A DNA stretch of 64,000 nt, taken from NCBI GenBank assembly GCA_024138015.1, contig JAMXBB010000006.1, forward strand, positions 69,749,581-69,813,580, written 5' to 3'. A program made the translations under genes and the position numbers. Positions within the stretch are counted from its first letter, which is position 1, and every line of letters starts with the position of its first letter. Of the stretch, positions 12,208-23,929 are shown piece by piece. The stretch is from Lumnitzera littorea (taxonomy: Eukaryota > Streptophyta > Magnoliopsida > Myrtales > Combretaceae). The notes under the pieces were generated by a model. The model ran no database searches and was not told the origin of the DNA. It saw only the letters and a list, made by a program, of their open reading frames with translations.

Positions 12208-13310
12208 TGATGTGCCTTAGAACTAAGTTATCATAAGGTCTTAAGTAGATCGATAAGTCCTTCACTATAGTGAGAAAATAAGGGATGAATTCTAGCTAAC
12301 ATGGGAGTTGAACAAAGGATAAGATACACCGAGGTTCACAAATGGACTCAACCATCAATTGATATTACTCATGAATGGATGGATTAAGGTTATTCACCAC
12401 TAGCTCTTAAGTTAGAGGAGGAATTACATAAGAGTAGAGATAATTTGAAGTACACAAGCTTAGGAAGAGAATACTCTGGAATTCAATAATAATCAAGATA
12501 GATTTGACTATATAAGATGGACTCGATTTATAGTAAGCCTCTTAAGGCAACATTGAAAAAGAAGAATTTATCAAAGGGTAAAATACAAATGTGCTAACCT
12601 AATATATACCTAAACGATAAATAAGGATATATAATAAAAGGAATATCATATGAATTGCAAAAAACGTAACACATGTCAAAGTGTTGGTGGCATTGTACTC
12701 CAATCGAGAACATTGTTGTGTAAGAGCCACCTAAACATACCTAAACGATAAATAAGGAAATACAATAAAAGGAATATCATACAAATTGCAAAAAACGTAA
12801 CACATATCAAAGTGTTGGTGGCATTGTACTCCAGTCAAGAACATTGTTGTGTAAGAGCCACCCAAACTAGTTGGAAGTAGGTTAAAGTTCATCTTTTATA
12901 TTGATAGCTATAGTAAGTTAGCCTTTGGAAGGTTAGAAGGTAGGAGTTCAATCCTTAGTTGGCCGAAGGTCAACAAAAGGAAGCTTGTCTTCTTGAGGAT
13001 TGATCGACAATAGCTTGGCACTTGACTTTGGCTAACGTTCGAGCAGTTTCATGAAAACTCACTTTTGATGGGGATCAAATGGCTGTTCATGTAGGTTGTT
13101 AGAAGGGAAAATAGCTTGGGGGTTAGAACTAGAGCTCCCAGTAGCTCAAATGTGGGTATAGATAGACCAATTTGGGATTGAATTGAGCTAAGTGCCAACC
13201 TGGTATTGTGGCTCATCCTCGACTAGCTATAGAAGCATCATATGATTAGCTAAGCCTTATAGGCATTGGAGCCTTGCTTAGATGATAGGTCTAGAGGTTA
13301 GTGGTCCATC
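12208..13310 (-). repeat. Degenerate gypsy LTR, copy A3 (5' LTR)
   Basis: Same family as 1,045-1,893 and next to the primer site, so this is the 5' LTR of a leftward element. It is longer than A1 largely because of a tandem duplication at 12,607-12,866. The right end is taken where similarity to A1 stops, near GGTCTAGAGGT. Confidence 0.6.
12607..12866. repeat. 131-bp tandem duplication inside LTR A3
   Basis: Two adjacent copies (12,607-12,737 and 12,738-12,866) begin TACCTAAACGATAAATAAGG and end around GTAAGAGCCACC, with only a few substitutions. The A1 LTR has a single copy of this part. Confidence 0.85.
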
Positions 13311-14584
13311 ATTCATCAAAAGTAATTATCTCCTATAAATGTAATATTACATTTTTACCCTTAAATTTGGATTACTTAAAGTAAATAATCACATTTATGC
13401 ATAAAATCAATTTCAACGATTACTTACATCAGAAAAACCTTATAAAAACCCTTAAATGTCATTTTCATCAATTAATTTCATAAAAATCAATTAATTCAAA
13501 TAAATCCTAGTTGTAGCAGTTTGTACTAAAAAATATAATAAACATTAAACACGTAGATCATAAAAAACTAATTACATTTATGTAAACTAGATATAGTAAG
13601 GAGGTTAGAGAAACTTTTAGAGAAAAGAAACAACATTACTTAGATAAGTAAAAGTTTATACAAAATTCACAAGAGTGGAGCATATAATTAACCATGTTCT
13701 GTAAAACTTAGATCTTTCACCAAAATAAAAGTATTACATGAAATTAGACATAAAATATCTTAGGAATAATTTTTCCTATAATCATTATTTAGTATTTTTG
13801 GAGACTAAAATAAAATCAAGCAAAAAAAAAGGGACTCTCAGTTTTTGGAGCTCTAATCACCATAGGCCATAGCAAAATTGTTAGACCATCTCTAGGTGAG
13901 GTGCTTTGCTTGTAGCCAGAAGAGTTCAATTGTAGACTTAGGTTTAGTGGTTGAATTGAGTAAGTCAAATCCTTCCCCTATTTTGTTTTTTAATAAATTT
14001 TTTCTTCAAAATTTTCTTAATTTTGATAAACTTTTCTTTATATATATATATATATATATATATTTGTGATTTAAATGTTGCTAAATGGTTGAATTGATAG
14101 GTTTTTGGGACATTTATAGTAGGAATGGTTAGTTAAAATTCTTGAGCTCTAGGTTGTATGTTTGACTAAGTAAAAAGGGAAGTAGGAGGTGTCATATAGC
14201 TAGAATTTACCTCATGATTCAGCTACATGATTGTGATTAGGAGCTTCCATGAAGAATTCTCATATTTATCAAATGAGACTTGTATGACTCAATGCAGTTG
14301 GATTTGATTTGAACCAAATAAGACTGACATAACTCTTAAACCAACAAGATACGCAAAAGAACTTACCATTTATTGAGCTTATGATCAATACGACATGATT
14401 GGATCAATAGAGAAGACAAGAACTCTAGATAAGAGACACCAAAATAATGATAGTTAGAGGATCAAACAAATGTAACATAAGAATCATTGATTTGTCATTC
14501 CCTTCGAAGCTTACTCATATATGCTAAGAGCATACATGAAGTGTATTATTTAGTATCGGTTTAACTATATCCCATGTTTTACGA
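13311..14584. other. AT-rich spacer without gene
   Basis: No coding similarity is visible. The stretch includes an 18-bp perfect palindrome at 13,337-13,354 and a TA microsatellite at 14,039-14,062. It may be the original DNA between two gypsy copies. Confidence 0.5.
14039..14062. repeat. (TA)12 microsatellite
   Basis: Uninterrupted alternation of T and A, 24 bp. Confidence 0.9.
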
Positions 14585-15242
14585 TGTGCTTAAGAGCTTA
14601 GTTATCATTAGGACTTATCATAGTAGATTCGAATTAATAGATCCTTTTAAATATTGAAGAAAGTAGAGTAAGTAGGTCTTTGAACTAATTAGAGTAACTG
14701 ACGTGAAACTACTCAGAAGATATGATACACCAACGAACATAACACAACTTGACACTTCACTTGATATGACATACAAGTAAATGTCAAGGTCCACCTACCA
14801 CTAATCTTGAGCTACTTAGTAAGATTAGATAAAAGTGTATGAAAATGGACTTAGAGAGAGGGTTGTCTCGTAAGAATAGTATATTTAATATCTATCTGGA
14901 AGTAAGATCCTCTTAGCTTTCAAGGAGAAGGGACTATTTATAATAAGTCCCTAGGATAACATTACAAATAAGAAATTACAAGAAGGTATATACAAAAAGG
15001 AGATTCCTTATACATACGAAAAGGGGTAAAAATGACAAAAGACAAAAAGGGAAAAAATAGTACAATGTCAAATGAAAAGGGATAGGTAGTAGTGTGAGAC
15101 TGGATCCATACAAGGGATCTTTGAGTACAGCAAATGAGAGGAATCAAAGTGTTGCGACGAGAAAGAAGTTGAGACATCAAAGGATGCCATGAGAGTTAGA
15201 AGGAGGTCGGAAGAGAAGTATTTGATTGGGAGCTAGCTGCAT
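14585..15242 (-). repeat. Degenerate gypsy LTR, copy A4
   Basis: The start (TGTGCTTAAGAGCTTAGTTATCATTAGGACT) aligns with the start of LTR A3, although I quote only its key words here: TGTGC, TTAGTTATCAT and GGACTT. The end is taken at the integrase tail of the third gypsy copy. The two LTRs are well diverged, so they need not belong to one insertion. Confidence 0.5.
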
Positions 15243-16770
15243 TTACTTGATAGGAGACACTCGACAGTTGAAAGTCCGATCACTCAGCACAAAGCTCTCA
15301 GCTAGAGGACAATTAGCATTGGTACCCAATATTAAATAGAGCATAGTATAGCCACTTGGAGCTCTTAGGGAATTCAACCATCCTCCTTTAGCATACTGTT
15401 TCTCATCATTGGTGGGTTGATAAGAAAGAATCCTTTGGGTGAGGGATAGGAGGCCTCTTAAGCATACGCGAGTGATTAAGTCGGTAATTGGGAACCCATC
15501 GGCTCTCAAGGTTGTTGGAGACATGCCTTCAAATCATGATCATGATCATCATCTAGTACATAAGGAGTCAGATGACGTTGAATGTGGTAGACACGCCGAA
15601 ATCCTCGGGCAAATTTACATCATAGGCATTATCATTAATGCACCTAAGGATCTTGTAAGGTCCATCTATTCTAAGAGATAGTTTATTTGTCCTCTTGCTA
15701 AGGAAGTGTTCCTTGCTAAGATAGATCTAGATAAGGTCTCCAGGGGTATAAACGATTCGTCTCTTCCCTTAGCTTCCTGCTTCCTTCTATCGGGCTACAG
15801 TCTTGGCCAATTGTTCAGTAATCTTTTTATGTAACCTCTAGAATTCCCTAGCACACTGCAGGTCGAATTGAATTTCCCCTTATGTAGTTAGACTATTAAT
15901 TAAATCCAAGGGTAAGTTCGAGTTAAGTCCATAGATAGCTTCAAATGGTGATGTTCCATTCGAGTTGTGAGTTGAGCGGTTATAAGCAAATTTAATGACA
16001 GGCAGGCATAAATTACAATCATGCAAATTCTTTCCAATAGCTAAGCGCAAGAGGCTGTCGACTGTTTTGTTCACAACTTTAGTTTATTCATCTATCTGAG
16101 GTGACAAGAAGTACTGAACAGGAACTTAGTGCTAAGCTTCCTCTATAAGGTCGGCACTCCATGTAGTCACACAATTTCTTATAAAAAGAGGTTAGCAACG
16201 AATAAAGCATCATTAGTTTTGTAGCAGGGAATAAAGTAACCCATCTTACTAAATTAATCAACCACTACCATGATCGAGTTATATCTTCTCGATGTTTAGG
16301 GAAGGTCGAGCATGAAATCCATGCTTAGATCAGTCTACGGCCGCTTTAGGATAGGTAGGGGTGTATATTCTCCATAGGGTTCTTTTCTCCTTTTGCATAT
16401 TTACACACCTCATACCTTTCAAGTACTTGGTGTACATCCTTTAACATCTTAGGCCAATAAAATTGCTCCTTCAATATCTCAATCGTCCTCTTTTCCCTAA
16501 AATGGCCAACTAAACCCTCGACATGAGCTTCTTGAATGAGTAGCTCCCTTATCAAACCACTCGGCATACAAACTTGCTTGCCCTTCATTAAGAACCCTTG
16601 ACTCAAGTAGAACCCTTTCATAGCTCCTCTAGCACCACACTTGGCTACTAAGGGTCTAAAATGTGGATCGTGCTCATATTGATTGGGTAAAGTGCCAAAT
16701 GAAAGCACCTTAGCTTGCAACGTTGTGATGAGGGCATGACGACGAGAAAAGAGCATCGGCTACTATACTA
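15243..16770 (-). pseudogene. Gypsy integrase with end of RNase H, copy 3 (broken)
   Basis: The best preserved segment, 16,346-16,756, gives the RNase H end (ALFSRRHALITTLQAK), a linker (GFLMKGKQVCMPSGLIRELL) and the HHCC zinc-binding region (EAHVEGLVGHFREKRT, FYWPKMLKDVHQVLERYEVC). Segment 15,880-16,074 holds the catalytic-core tail (CLPVIKFAYNRSTHNSNGTS, PFEAIYGLN). The C-terminal part near 15,510-15,760 reads IDGPYKILRCINDNAYDVNL, typical of gypsy integrases. These lie in three frames, so frameshifts separate them. An LTR begins immediately upstream of VADAL at 16,771 and removes the join to RT. Confidence 0.85.
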
Positions 16771-17974
16771 GTTGCTATGAATCGTGACCAAGAATAGACA
16801 AGGCCGGTTGCTGGATGGTTCCAAGCTTGCAGAAAGCTCGAAAAGGATTAATGGAGAAGGTACGAAAAAGGGAAAAAATGATGAAGGGAATAGTAAGCAA
16901 AACCTATAAACAGCTCTAGAAGGTATAATGCACTAATGAAACTTTTAAGGACTCACGACACAATTCGATATGACGTACAAATTGGTTCGGTCAGGTTACT
17001 TAGTACCTAACCTTACTTAAGAGAAAAGATAATAGTGATACTGAGAGTAAATAAACAATGTTTATGTAAGGAAGAAAATACTCATGTGTATTAAGAATGA
17101 TCTGTGCTCCGTTATAAGTACTGTTGCAAATCGTGACCAAAAACAAAAAAGGTCAGTCACTAGATGGGTCTAAGCTTGCAGAAAGCTCGAAAAGGGTTAA
17201 TGGGGAAAGGTACAAAAGAATGCAAGTGAAGAATGAAAATAGTAAGCAAAACCTATGAATAGTTCTAGAGGATATGATGCACTAATGGAACTTTTGAGGA
17301 CTCATGACACAATTTGATATGACATACGAATCAGTCTAATGAGGTTACTCACTACCTAACCTTGTTTAAGGGAAAGGATAAGAGTAATGCCGAGAGTAAA
17401 CATAAAATGTTTATGCAAGGAAGAAAGTACTTAGGTATATTGAAGGTAATCTGCTACTTATAGCTACAAGTACAAAAGCATTAATACTTGTAAGTTAGGG
17501 AAACTTGCTTAAAAGGGAAAAGACAAAAAGGACATTCCTTAAAGAAATAACATACACGATACAAAAGAGTCAAAATGAAAATACAAGGAAAACAATCATT
17601 GGTGCTATAGATTCTACATATGGTGCTATACATGTGGCGATGCTGCATTGGCGAGGTTGTTAGGAGATGCAAACGAAATGTATGAACAGATGGGCTTGTC
17701 CGAGTAGGGATGGCTTCATCAATTCGGATTCTCTATCTCTTAGCTTCTCGACAAGGATGATGCCAAGTGATTGGTTGACTTAGCGCTAGAAAGTAATCAT
17801 TAACTCGGCATACCACAAAATGATGGGCGATCATACGGCACGACATTAAAGGTAACTTAACAAGGAAGCATACGGCCTCGGTAGGGGTTAGTTGGAATAA
17901 AAGGATTCATCATATCAATCCCCCTAGTGCTTAGGTTGGGCTAAAGGTTAGATGTCCGGTAGCTTGATTCCCAT
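16771..17974 (-). repeat. Gypsy LTR insertion with 352-bp internal tandem duplication
   Basis: This LTR-type sequence stands between RNase H (16,770) and RT (17,975) of copy 3. Its first part occurs twice: from 16,771 (TTGCTATGAATCGTGACC) and again from 17,123 (TTGCAAATCGTGACC), each running through AAGCTTGCAGAAAGCTCGAA and ending about CTACAAGTAC. It shares this text with LTR A2. About 190 codons of RT/RNase H expected between the flanks are absent, so a deletion accompanied or followed the insertion. Confidence 0.6.
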
Positions 17975-18960
17975 CAAGTACAAGAGTATTTATACCTATA
18001 AGTTAGGGCGAGATTATGGAAGCTCCTAACTTCAGTAGCACTAATCAATGTAGGTCACTCAAGAATAGCTTTCACTTTCTCGTCATCAACTCAAACTCCT
18101 TTCCCTAAAACAACATATCAGAGGAATATAACCTTGCTTTGACAGAACATACATTTCTTCAAGATCATCTCTAGACATAGAGGATGTTGAACACCAATCT
18201 CAAATGTTCAGCATGGGTGAAGAGGTCGGCATTATAGACCAGAGTGTCATCGAAATAGACCAAAACACATTTGCCAATCAATGTTCTAAGCATATGATTC
18301 ATTAGTCACATGAATTTACTCTATACGTTCGTTAAACCAAACGACACCACCATCCATTCGAATAGACCATCTCATGTCTTAAAGGCTATCTTCCATTCAT
18401 CTCCCAGTCTCATTCGTATTTGGTGGTAGCCACTCTTTAGATCTATCTTCAAAAAGATGCATGCAACATAGAACTCATCGAACATATCATCTAACTATGG
18501 GATCAGATATCGGTACTTGATAGTAATTTTGTTGATGGCACAACCGTCAATGTACATTTTGCATGACCCATCTTTCTTTGGTATTAATACAATAGGAACG
18601 ATACGTAGGCTTATGCTCTCTCAGACATAACCACGATCTACCAATTCATCAACTTGCTTCTTCAGCTTACTGACTTACTCAGGGTTGAGCCTATAAGCAA
18701 GTTGGTTCAATAGGGCTGCTCCAAGCTAAAGATTAATGCAATGCTTAATGCCCCATAAAGGTGGTAAACCTTTTGGCATCTTGGTAGGAAATAGATTAGC
18801 ATACTATTTTAGGAGAGCTCTCACTTTAGTTAGGCAGTTCTCGACATTTATCACTTCTAAGAGTCTCTTGACTAAAAGAAGCATATAGTCCTTGACCATG
18901 ACTTCTCATGAAAACTGAGCATAGGAAATCACTAAGGACTTCCGCTGCAGAGATCTAGCA
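17975..18960 (-). pseudogene. Gypsy reverse transcriptase, copy 3 (broken)
   Basis: Minus-strand reading gives, from high to low coordinates, LLNQLAYRLNPE, VDELVDRGYV, VLIPKKDGSCKMYID, the YFDD polymerase active site at 18,246-18,257, and finally VRVDDEKVKAILE and EVRSFHNLALTYR where the reading breaks off at the LTR. The catalytic aspartates of YFDD are intact, but stops and frame changes elsewhere inactivate it. It belongs with the protease and gag to its right and, before disruption, with the integrase at 15,243-16,770. Confidence 0.85.
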
Positions 18961-19330
18961 ACCTTTTCTTGGGCTTTTTTAGGACTCATGGGTGTTAATA
19001 TAATTTTCTTCCTATCCTTCTATAACATATAGGTGTTCCTATACCTATCATGTAATACTCTCAAGTTAAACAGCCATGGTCGGCTAAGTAATATATGAGA
19101 AGCGCACATGGGAAGGACATCATACAACACCTCATCTCTATACCTATCACTAATGGTAATCGGTACCCTAACTTTGTTCAATAACGTGTAACCCTCCTTT
19201 TTCGTTCAACTAGTGAATCTTATATAACTTAAGGTGTAGAAGGGTTGGCAAATTCATGGCCTTGATGACCCCTTGAGTTATGACATTAGTACAACTCCCT
19301 CCATCAATGATCAAGGTACATAGCTTGCCA
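18961..19330 (-). pseudogene. Gypsy aspartic protease, copy 3 (active-site motif intact)
   Basis: The minus strand reads LIIDGGSCTNVITQGVIKAM with the catalytic Asp codon at 19,303-19,305, followed by the downstream DEVLYDVLPMCASHILLSRP segment that matches the DEV-CDV-PM-LLGRP pattern of plant gypsy proteases. Stop codons interrupt the reading between the two. Its role would be to process the gag-pol precursor. Confidence 0.8.
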
Positions 19331-20139
19331 TTTACTTGGCAATTTATATGGAAGAGGTTTGCCCTTTACTCATTCTTGTTGACCACAAAAGCACTGAGAG
19401 ACCATCGAACAACAAAGAAATACTCGACACTGCCTTTAGGTGGTGTCTTGGCATCGAGGTCTTCTTGAAATTCTTCCAGTATCTTATCAACTCCCATTTT
19501 TTCCTCTCCTTTACTTACACTCTCTACTACAAATTGGGGCTTGTCTCCCTTTATAGTTATGACTTAGTGGTTGGGACATTGATTAGCCACATATCCATAA
19601 CCGAGACATTTAAAACATTTGATTTCTCGGGTCTTTCTTTTAAAGCTCTAACCTTGGTCTCTTAGGACTTCAGGTTGCTCGACCTTGTTCTTTCTTCAGC
19701 CTTCTTCCGATCAGCTCGGCATCTACCCTCAATGTTCCAACTTGGAACTGTTTGATGCTCGATCATTCCCTAGTCGACTCGACATGCAGCTCCTATTTGG
19801 CAACATTGATTGGCTACTCGGCATCTAACTAACTTGGTTCTGCCTTTACCTTTCAACTCTCTATGCTACTGAAATGGTTTAATCTAGAGTTGTGAGGCTC
19901 TACAGCTCTACAATGTTACCAATCTTAGGTTGTAGTCTAGAGATGAACCATACTATAGTTCGCATCCCTAGTTTGTTGACATCACACCTGATCATAAGTA
20001 TTTGAAACTCATGAACATAGTCGTCTACTGATCTATTATCTTGTTTCAAGTCTTAGAGGTGTTAAAAAGTGTCTTGTTCGTAGTGTTCAAGAACTAACTT
20101 ACTTCTCATAACTCTCTTCATCTCATATGGACACAATCA
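19331..20139 (-). pseudogene. Gypsy gag C-terminal part, copy 3
   Basis: A zinc knuckle is readable at 19,576-19,617 as CFKCLGYGYVANQC, that is CX2CX4-X-X4C with Tyr where His is normal. Upstream (toward 20,100) degraded capsid text continues in several frames. The gene is cut at about 20,140, where sequence shared with the Ogre-type LTR begins, and its N-terminal half is missing. Confidence 0.65.
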
Positions 20140-20455
20140 GCCTGAGCTAAATTTAAACCTAAACTTAGGTTTAACAGCCTAACTTCTAAACCTAAATTAA
20201 AATTAAAAATCTACTCTAACAAAATGTTATTTTCTAAAATTCTTTTTTTTTTCAATTCTTTGTGACTTTTTAAAAATTTTTATGTACTTTTCCAAATTTT
20301 TCCATTTTTGTATTTTTTCTAAATTTCCTATCTTTTGTGCTTTTTCCCCATTTTACTATTTTTTTCTAAATTTTTCTAGAATTCTTATTTTTCTAAATTT
20401 CTTCATTTTTTGGGATTTTCTTTAATTTTCCATTTTTTTGAACTTTTCTAATTTA
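20140..20455 (-). repeat. Remnant of the Ogre-type 3' LTR
   Basis: From about 20,190 to the gap the sequence is nearly the same as 32,815-33,085 in the 5' LTR (AAATTAAAATTAAAAATCTA, then a T-rich run with repeated TTTTTCTAAATTT words). About 1.8 kb of LTR that should lie to the left is absent, and gag of another element abuts instead. Confidence 0.8.
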
Positions 20456-21220
20456 NNNNNNNNNNNNNNNNNNNNNNNNNNNNNNNNNNNNNNNNNNNNN
20501 NNNNNNNNNNNNNNNNNNNNNNNNNNNNNNNNNNNNNNNNNNNNNNNNNNNNNNNNNNNNNNNNNNNNNNNNNNNNNNNNNNNNNNNNNNNNNNNNNNNN
20601 NNNNNNNNNNNNNNNNNNNNNNNNNNNNNNNNNNNNNNNNNNNNNNNNNNNNNNNNNNNNNNNNNNNNNNNNNNNNNNNNNNNNNNNNNNNNNNNNNNNN
20701 NNNNNNNNNNNNNNNNNNNNNNNNNNNNNNNNNNNNNNNNNNNNNNNNNNNNNNNNNNNNNNNNNNNNNNNNNNNNNNNNNNNNNNNNNNNNNNNNNNNN
20801 NNNNNNNNNNNNNNNNNNNNNNNNNNNNNNNNNNNNNNNNNNNNNNNNNNNNNNNNNNNNNNNNNNNNNNNNNNNNNNNNNNNNNNNNNNNNNNNNNNNN
20901 NNNNNNNNNNNNNNNNNNNNNNNNNNNNNNNNNNNNNNNNNNNNNNNNNNNNNNNNNNNNNNNNNNNNNNNNNNNNNNNNNNNNNNNNNNNNNNNNNNNN
21001 NNNNNNNNNNNNNNNNNNNNNNNNNNNNNNNNNNNNNNNNNNNNNNNNNNNNNNNNNNNNNNNNNNNNNNNNNNNNNNNNNNNNNNNNNNNNNNNNNNNN
21101 NNNNNNNNNNNNNNNNNNNNNNNNNNNNNNNNNNNNNNNNNNNNNNNNNNNNNNNNNNNNNNNNNNNNNNNNNNNNNNNNNNNNNNNNNNNNNNNNNNNN
21201 NNNNNNNNNNNNNNNNNNNN
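20456..21220. other. Assembly gap (765 N)
   Basis: Unresolved bases. From the LTR alignment about 60 bp of LTR end and the polypurine tract of the Ogre-type element should lie inside. Any reading frame crossing it is meaningless. Confidence 0.99.
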
Positions 21221-22150
21221 CCTGGCTATGCCTTACAATGCTTACTAACCTAGGCAGGAGCGTCTCTCGGGGACTAGCAGCCTTAAAATTAGTGGTAATG
21301 CTGTGCCAATAGTAAACTATGAAGAAAAGTGCCCTACAGGACTTAGTGAATAGAGGGGAAATGCCGTATGGGCTTACTTGAAAGAAATCTGGTGAACAGA
21401 GGGACCCTATGGATTGGAAAGATGAACCGAGCTAGGATTGAGTCTTATAGGTTGGCAAAACACTAAATGCAGAGAGTGAATGCCTTATGGGTCAGTTAAA
21501 AAAAGATTGTTGGAAGTAAAAATTGGTCTAAATGCAAGTGCAAGAAAAGATTAGAGTGCTAACACTATGTGGAAATACTTACCCAGTCTTTGTCGATAGC
21601 ACCCAATCCATCAAACCTTTTTAAAAAGCCCCCATCAAAAAATTACTAACTCTTATTTTAGTCCCTTGTTATCAATCTAGATGTTCTTGACATATAATGT
21701 TCGAAATATTGCTGGTTCTTTTTGAAGAAGTCATGGAAATTAGCCCGATGCAGGAAAACTACCCACTATTTTTGTTTCTTTGGAACTTTTATGAACCTAA
21801 AAGCCTCATTCTCATCTATCATGATTGCTTACTTGAGTTTCACATTCCTTTGAGAAAACAGATAAGAAAACTCCCTATTGAAGGGGATCAATCCGTAATA
21901 AAGTATTTTAAAGAATTTTGTTAATTACCAATGTTTTAGATCTCATTCCTTAACTCCTCTCGTGTATGCAGTATATAGGTTCGATTAAATGGGGTAAAGG
22001 GAATTAGACCTTTCCATGGAGAGGGTGATTATTCCAACGACGACAACGATCAAGGATACCAAATTTGCTTGTAGATAATGAAAATTGGACCATAATGACA
22101 TTCAAAATGACTGGCATTTTCGTGTTTTAAGCAAAATTCCCATTGACTTC
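21221..22150 (-). other. 3' untranslated internal region of the Ogre-type element
   Basis: Non-coding stretch between the integrase end and the gap. A 75-codon open frame on the plus strand (21,697-21,924) has no recognisable similarity and runs against the element, so I do not call it a gene. Confidence 0.5.
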
Positions 22151-23404
22151 TTATGGATAATACAATTTTACAGCATCGGCATTTATAGGGTCTCTCAAAT
22201 CTGGACCATCTATTTGGGATAAAATCAAAGCCCCTCCTAATAATACTCGCTTCACAACATAAGGACTCCTATAATTGGGGGCAAATTTCCCTTTGGAGTC
22301 TTGTGCATTGGGGAGAGCTTTTCTTAACACCAAATCTCTTTCTTTGAGGTTACGGGGTCGTACCATTTTGTTGAAGGCTTGAGCCATTTTTTGCTGATAA
22401 CATTGATTATGACATAGGGCTATCAATCTCCTTTCATCAATCATATTTAGTTGTTCGATGCATTTCTTTACCTAATCGGCTTCGTCCAAATGAGTTTTTA
22501 ATAGTATCTTGAGCGATGGGATCTCGACCTCTATTGGTAACATTGCTTCAGTGCCGTATATTAAAGAGTATGGTGTTACCCCAATCGACATTCTGATGGA
22601 AGTTCAATAAGCCATGATTGTGAAGGGTAACATCTCATGCCAATCCTTATATGTGATAGCCATTTTTTCAATGATTCTTTTGAGGTTTTTGTTTATTACT
22701 TTGATGGCTCCATTCATTTGAGGTCGATAAGGAGTAGAGTTCCTATGAATGATCTGGAACTACCGACACAATTTTGTTGTGAGCTTGTTGTTGAGATTGG
22801 TGTCATTATCAGTGATGATTATTTTAGGAGTCTCGTACAGAGCTAAGATGTCTTTCTTGATGAACTTAATTATGACCCCTTTGGTAACATTCGAGTATGA
22901 CGAAGCCTCTACCCATTTGTTGAAGTAGTCTATGGCGACTAATATGAAGTGATGCCCATTGGACACTTTTGGAGTGATTGAACCGATGATATCTATGCCA
23001 TACATTGAGAAAGGCCATGGTATTGAGAGGGCATGTAATTCCTGAGGCGAAGCATTTATCTTATTTGCATAAACTTGGCATAAATGACAGTACCTAACAT
23101 GTTTGATGCAATCACTTTCCATTATTGGCCAATAATACCCTAACCTGATGATTTTCTTCATTAGCATGTATCCATTCATGTGAAAGCCACATACTCCTTC
23201 ATGTACTTCTTTCATTAACTTTTCGACCTCTTTGTTGTCCACATACCTTAAGAGTGTACCATCAAATGAGCATTGGTATAAGGTGGACTCGCTTACTATG
23301 AATTGAGTGGCTAATCTCCTAATCATCTTTCTGTCTCTTTTCTCGACCTCTTCAAGGTATGTACCTTGTTATAGGAACGTCTTAACATTATGGTACAATG
23401 GTTT
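22151..23404 (-). pseudogene. Ogre/Tat integrase (catalytic Glu changed to Lys)
   Basis: Integrase joins retrotransposon cDNA to the genome. Segment 22,760-23,326 carries the zinc-binding domain (HEGVCGFH ... YCHLC, all four HHCC ligands present) and two catalytic Asp residues (GIDIIG and ITDND). The third acidic residue should follow in PQMNGA-E; here the text is PQMNGAIKVINKN, with Lys codon AAA at 22,700-22,702, a G-to-A change. The C-terminal domain at 22,151-22,444 ends GALILSQIDGPDLRDPINAD, a hallmark of Tat elements. Stops occur at, for example, AY*TSIR and EAD*VKK. All parts remain in the register of gag-pol. Confidence 0.9.
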
Positions 23405-23929
23405 TTAGTCGTTCATACCCTCAATTGTTAGGCAGAAGGCAGGCTTGTCTTCAATTTCAATAATAAGGGGTTGAATCTCAACTCCACCAGATATCTGGAT
23501 CATAGATGCTAGCGTGGCTAAGGCATCAACAAATTGATTCTGAGTCCTTGGTACGTGATTGAAGGTGACTTCTTTGAAATTTTCTGTTAATTCCGCCAAA
23601 TGCTAGTGATAAGGTACCAGCTTAGGATCTTTAGTTTTGTACTCTTCCCAAGCTTAGATAATAATGAGTAAGGAGTCCCCATATACTTCTAATTCCCGAA
23701 TGTCTTTTTCTAGAGCCATCTTAAGTCCTATGATGCATGCTTCATACTTAGCAAAATTATTAGTGTACGGGAAAACAAGCCTTATGGCCACAGGATATTG
23801 AGTACCTTCAGGGGATATTAGTATTGCCCTAACTCCATACCTAGACATATTGGTTGCACCATCAAAGAACATTTTCCATTTCTGTGGCTTTTCATCTTCT
23901 CCTTTATCAGAGTTTCCTTCAACCACCAA
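23405..23929 (-). pseudogene. Second (additional) RNase H of Tat lineage
   Basis: This domain sits between the first RNase H and integrase, as in Tat/Ogre elements, and resembles archaeal-type RNase HI. Acidic active-site positions are all visible: MFFDGATN, KYEACIIGLKMAL, VYGDS and FVDALATLAS. Residues run over 23,654-23,929 and 23,405-23,599 in the same frame with a stop between. The enzyme would degrade RNA in RNA:DNA hybrids. The active site looks preserved but the reading is interrupted. Confidence 0.85.

Noticed and set aside
13342..13350. TAATATTAC, identical to the geminivirus origin nonanucleotide
   Set aside because: It is the centre of an 18-bp AT-only type palindrome (13,337-13,354) without the GC-rich stem, iterons or a Rep-like gene nearby. 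Chance in AT-rich DNA is the simpler reading.
15530..15556. ATCATG short repeat as a regulatory element
   Set aside because: Only about four units inside the decayed integrase C-terminal region; simple slippage is enough.
20438..21253. Long open frame across the gap
   Set aside because: It consists almost wholly of N.
21697..21924. 75-codon plus-strand frame after the gap
   Set aside because: No recognisable similarity, antisense to the Ogre-type element, and of a length expected by chance.
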